A stretch of DNA of 64,000 bases from Bacteroidales bacterium (GTDB lineage Bacteria; Bacteroidota; Bacteroidia; Bacteroidales; UBA932): contig JAEFAI010000004.1 of the NCBI GenBank assembly GCA_016291185.1, forward strand, positions 42,355-106,354, written 5' to 3'. Below, piece by piece: positions 61,658 to 64,000 of the stretch. The first letter of the stretch is position 1. Every line of letters starts with the position of its first letter. Below the pieces are notes generated by a model. That model saw only the letters and a list, made by a program, of their open reading frames with translations. It did no database searches and was not told the origin of the DNA. The position numbers and the translations under genes are program-made.

Positions 61658-62470
61658 ATGACGAACATTCATCCCCTTGCCTGCGTACATCCTGGTGCCC
61701 AGCTCGGCGAGAACGTCGAGGTGGGACCGTACGCGTATATTGACGACAATGTCGTGATCGGCGACAACTGCAAGATCCTTCCCCACGCCACCATCTTCCC
61801 CTACGTGAAGATGGGCAGCGGTTGCCAGGTTTTCCCGGGCGCCGTGGTCGGCGCCGTGCCGCAGGATCTCAAGTTCGACGGCGAGGTGACCTGGGTGGAG
61901 ATCGGCGACCGCGTGACCATTCGCGAGTGCGCGACCATCAACCGTGGCACCAAGGCCAGCGGTAAGGGCGTCACGCGGGTTGGCAACGACACGCTGATCA
62001 TGTCCTACGTGCACGTGGCGCACGACTGCCGCGTGGGCAATCACTGTATCCTGGTGAGCTACGTGGGCATCGCCGGCGAGACGGATGTGGACGACTGGGC
62101 GATCATCGGCGGCAGCACCGTCGTACACCAGTTCTCCCACATCGGCACGCATGCGATGGTCGGCGGCGGCTCCGCCGTCAACAAAGACATCCCGCCGTAT
62201 TCCATCTGCGGCCGCAACCCGATCTGCTATTCCGGTATCAACATCGTCGGCCTGCGCCGCCGCGGCTTCGACTCCGACGTGATCCGGAACATCAAGGACA
62301 TCTACGATACGATCTACTACCAGGGACTGAACAATGCCGACGCCTGCAGCAAGGTGGAAGCCGGCTTCCCGCAGTCCGTGGAGCGCGATACCATCCTCGA
62401 ATTCATCCGTGGCTCCAAGCGCGGCATCGTGCGCGGCATGGAGCTCGGCGTCAAGGGCGACGTAGAGTAG
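61658..62470 (+). CDS. lpxA: Acyl-ACP--UDP-N-acetylglucosamine O-acyltransferase
   Basis: First step of lipid A synthesis (270 aa). Left-handed beta-helix hexapeptide repeats (IHPLACVHPGAQLGENVEVGPYAYI), VVGAVPQDLKFDGE, IRECATINRGT, catalytic His in SYVHVAHDCRVGN, and the C-terminal helical part (NIVGLRRRGF). Start ATG 3 nt after the lpxC stop. Cytoplasmic trimer. Confidence 0.96.
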   Translation: MTNIHPLACVHPGAQLGENVEVGPYAYIDDNVVIGDNCKILPHATIFPYVKMGSGCQVFPGAVVGAVPQDLKFDGEVTWVEIGDRVTIRECATINRGTKASGKGVTRVGNDTLIMSYVHVAHDCRVGNHCILVSYVGIAGETDVDDWAIIGGSTVVHQFSHIGTHAMVGGGSAVNKDIPPYSICGRNPICYSGINIVGLRRRGFDSDVIRNIKDIYDTIYYQGLNNADACSKVEAGFPQSVERDTILEFIRGSKRGIVRGMELGVKGDVE

Positions 62471-62476
62471 CGGACC

Positions 62477-63076
62477 ATGGTCCCGACGCTCACCATCGCG
62501 TGGTTCCCCCCGACAGAATACTTTGCGGTCCTCGCAAAGTATTCTTCGGTTTATGTGGAGGCATGTGAGCATTACCAGAAGCAGTCCTACCGCAACCGCT
62601 GCCGCATCTACGCGGCGGACGGGCCGCAGTCGCTCAATTTCCCGGTGCGTCACCGGGAGGGGACGTTCAACCTGCCCATCCGCGAGATCGAGGTGGACTA
62701 TTCGACGCCCTGGGTGGAGAAGGCGGAGCGCTGCATCGAGACGGCCTACCGCTCATCCGCCTTTTTTGAGTACTACCGGGACGAACTCTTCGCCATCCTG
62801 GATGCGCATCCTGCGACGCTCTGGGAGCTGGACATGCGGATCATCCGCTTTTTCCTGGACAAGATCGGGCTACGCACGGAGCTCGTGCCGACGACGTCTT
62901 TTGCCGCGGAGCACGTGGATATCCATCCCAAAAGGCCGAACGCAATCCTGCAGGAAAATGGATTGGATCGACCTTATTATCAGGTATTTGCGGATCGACA
63001 TGGGTTCGCCCCGAACCTCTCCGTGATGGATCTTCTCTTCAACGAAGGTCCCGCTTCGATAGATTATCTGCTCTAG
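62477..63076 (+). CDS. WbqC-like family protein
   Basis: 199 aa. Matches the WbqC family pattern (TIAWFPPTEYFAVLAKYSSVYVEACEHYQKQSYRNRCRIYAADGPQSLNFPV, WELDMRIIRFFLDKIG, NPLS-like NAILQENGLDRPYYQVF). Members occur in surface-polysaccharide loci and near lpx genes in Bacteroidota; the activity is not established. Last gene of the lpx operon, 6 nt after lpxA; ends 1 nt from a convergent lipoprotein gene. Confidence 0.85.
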   Translation: MVPTLTIAWFPPTEYFAVLAKYSSVYVEACEHYQKQSYRNRCRIYAADGPQSLNFPVRHREGTFNLPIREIEVDYSTPWVEKAERCIETAYRSSAFFEYYRDELFAILDAHPATLWELDMRIIRFFLDKIGLRTELVPTTSFAAEHVDIHPKRPNAILQENGLDRPYYQVFADRHGFAPNLSVMDLLFNEGPASIDYLL

Positions 63077-63478
63077 TTATTCGGCTGGGTGCCGGTCGGA
63101 CCATTTCCAAACCCAGGTGCCGATCCAGCAGGGCCCGTTGTCGCTGGAGATGTAGCCCTCCAGGGCGATAACGTCCGTCTCCGCCTGAATTCGGTTGTAG
63201 AAATACTCCGTGACCTCGGATGCTGTCACCGTCTTCTCGAAAAACACGGTGGCCTGTTCGAACACGTCGTGGAGTTTACCGTAGTAGGACGGTTGTCTCT
63301 CTGTGGTCTTGAAATAGCTCTCGATGAAGTCGGCGACCTCCTGCTGGGCGTCCGAATCTGCGATGCTGATGGCATAATTGTATCCGAAGGTGTAATTCAT
63401 CTCCTTGTCCAGACCCGAGCAGGAAGAGAGGGAAACCAGGGCAATAAGCCCGGTGAGTATGGTAAGGATCTTTCTCAT
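63077..63478 (-). CDS. Small putative lipoprotein
   Basis: 133 aa, no family recognised. Signal MRKILTILTGLIALVSLSSC with a lipobox Cys at residue 20; the mature part is acidic and helical (DAQQEVADFIESYFKTTERQPS), then mixed, ending WIGTWVWKWSDRHPAE. Start: ATG 63478; the longer frame to 63496 would begin inside the -7 box. Diverges from rimP. Confidence 0.7.
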   Translation of the reverse strand: MRKILTILTGLIALVSLSSCSGLDKEMNYTFGYNYAISIADSDAQQEVADFIESYFKTTERQPSYYGKLHDVFEQATVFFEKTVTASEVTEYFYNRIQAETDVIALEGYISSDNGPCWIGTWVWKWSDRHPAE

Positions 63479-63490
63479 AATCATTTCTTT

Positions 63491-63521
63491 TTGCAAATAT
63501 AAGGAAAAATGCCTATCTTTG
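63491..63521 (+). promoter_or_regulatory. Promoter of rimP-nusA
   Basis: TTG (63491-63493), 20 nt, TATCTTTG (63514-63521); 52 nt before the rimP ATG. Confidence 0.78.
63494..63501 (-). promoter_or_regulatory. Promoter -7 box of the small lipoprotein gene
   Basis: TATATTTG on the minus strand, 15 nt before ATG 63478. It lies inside the spacer of the opposing rimP promoter. Confidence 0.65.
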
Positions 63522-63537
63522 CACTTGTGAACGAGAT

Positions 63538-63565
63538 GGAAGGCCCCGAAGAGGTCTTCCTTTTT
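63538..63565 (+). terminator. Terminator-like hairpin in the rimP leader (possible attenuator)
   Basis: GGAAGGCC (63538-63545) pairs with GGTCTTCC (63553-63560) with one wobble and a 7-nt loop, followed by TTTTT. It sits between the rimP promoter and the start codon, so it could end transcription early and control rimP-nusA. Confidence 0.6.
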
Positions 63566-63573
63566 GATTGAAT

Positions 63574-63846
63574 ATGGACAGGACTGAATTCGAAAAAGTG
63601 GTGGAGAAGGCCGTTGCAGAGCGCGGCTGCTCCCTTGTGGACATTATGTTCAACGACGACGACAACGTGTTTGAAGTCACGATCGACAAGGCGGACGCCG
63701 ATGTGGATCTTGCTGACTGCGAGTACGTTCACCGGGCCGTGCTGACCGCCTTCGACCGCAACATCGAGGACTATGCCCTGACCGTCGGCTCCGTCGGAAT
63801 CGACGCCGCCGAGGCGGATGAAATGCTGAAAACAATTAAAGAATAA
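63574..63846 (+). CDS. rimP: RimP-like ribosome maturation factor, N-terminal domain only
   Basis: 90 aa, whereas RimP is usually about 150. The N-terminal alpha/beta domain is recognisable (FEKVVEKAVAERGCSLVDIMFNDDDNVFEVTIDKADADVDLADCEYVHRAV, EDYALTVGSVGID), but the C-terminal Sm-like domain is absent; the frame ends ...MLKTIKE. The stop is followed 9 nt later by nusA, the usual neighbour, so the gene is in its normal place. RimP helps 30S assembly. ATG 63574 is used; TTG 63568 is in frame but unlikely. Confidence 0.82.
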   Translation: MDRTEFEKVVEKAVAERGCSLVDIMFNDDDNVFEVTIDKADADVDLADCEYVHRAVLTAFDRNIEDYALTVGSVGIDAAEADEMLKTIKE

Positions 63847-63855
63847 ACTATAAAA

Positions 63856-64000
63856 ATGGAAAAGGAAAAAGTTATTACGCTCATTGACGCCTTCAAGGAC
63901 TTCAAAGAGGAGAAGAACATTGACCGCCCTGTGATGATGCAGGTCCTCAAAGACGTCTTTCTGACCCAGATCGCCAAGACCTACGGCTCTTCGGACAACT
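63856..64000 (+). CDS. nusA: Transcription factor NusA (partial, start only)
   Basis: The first 48 codons, MEKEKVITLIDAFKDFKEEKNIDRPVMMQVLKDVFLTQIAKTYGSSDN, match the N-terminal RNA-polymerase-binding domain of Bacteroidota NusA; the gene runs off the right edge. NusA modulates pausing, termination and antitermination. Position after rimP supports the call. Confidence 0.85.
   Translation, partial: MEKEKVITLIDAFKDFKEEKNIDRPVMMQVLKDVFLTQIAKTYGSSDN

Overview
The window looks like chromosomal DNA from a GC-rich member of the Bacteroidota (Bacteroidales), possibly a gut or rumen lineage. The evidence is the gene content: FimA/Mfa-type fimbrial lipoproteins, an S46 dipeptidyl-peptidase, an OmpP1/FadL porin, a TonB receptor with an N-terminal carboxypeptidase-regulatory-like domain, and DUF3078, DUF3575, DUF4876 and DUF6850 proteins. 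Many genes also carry the Bacteroidota promoter signature TAnnTTTG, in the best cases with TTG 19-20 nt upstream. No phage, insertion sequence, transposase or CRISPR array was seen. The genus cannot be fixed from the sequence alone.

Layout. (1) 1-4298, minus: the start of the division and cell wall cluster, mraZ-rsmH-ftsL-ftsI-murE, with murE running off the left edge and carrying a palindromic in-frame insertion. (2) 4299-7429: a 28-bp perfect inverted repeat, then an exported GH43-like/GH27 glycosidase pair. (3) 7497-9463: a carboxyltransferase whose biotin-type domain lacks the biotinyl lysine, and tRNA-His. (4) 9553-25067, minus: a 15.5 kb, seven-gene fimbrial operon (DUF3575/OmpA-like protein, major fimbrillin, FimB/Mfa2 anchor, a second fimbrillin-like paralogue and three large lipoproteins). 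(5) 25269-31398: DUF4380 protein, SulP transporter, hisS, sppA, initiator tRNA. (6) 31451-33310: an AT-richer accessory module with a Fic protein fused to a DNA-binding domain, a four-half-site operator over its promoter, and a Vat-like acetyltransferase. (7) 33311-37800: a MATE transporter with an RsbW-like C-terminal domain, a secreted esterase and a histidine phosphatase. (8) 37801-48656: a DPP7-type peptidase diverging from an operon of TonB receptor, DUF4876 lipoprotein, DUF6850 barrel and M16 protease, which together could import and digest a peptide or small protein. (9) 48663-56766: MauE/DoxX-like protein, tmk, folP, CPBP protease, nucleotidyltransferase, ftsB, tilS, DUF3078, proS. (10) 56887-64000: a Trp/Tyr-rich lipoprotein, OmpP1/FadL, lpxD-lpxC-lpxA (lpxC without the FabZ fusion common in this phylum), a WbqC-like protein, a small lipoprotein, and a rimP-nusA operon with a one-domain RimP and a possible leader attenuator.

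Themes. Envelope construction dominates: peptidoglycan, lipid A, divisome, fimbriae and outer-membrane transport. Several genes start 4-6 nt after their -7 box, so they may be translated from leaderless or nearly leaderless mRNAs. Two divergent gene pairs have opposing -7 boxes only 2 bp apart. A palindromic dispersed repeat occurs after two genes, and a different palindromic insert lies inside murE.
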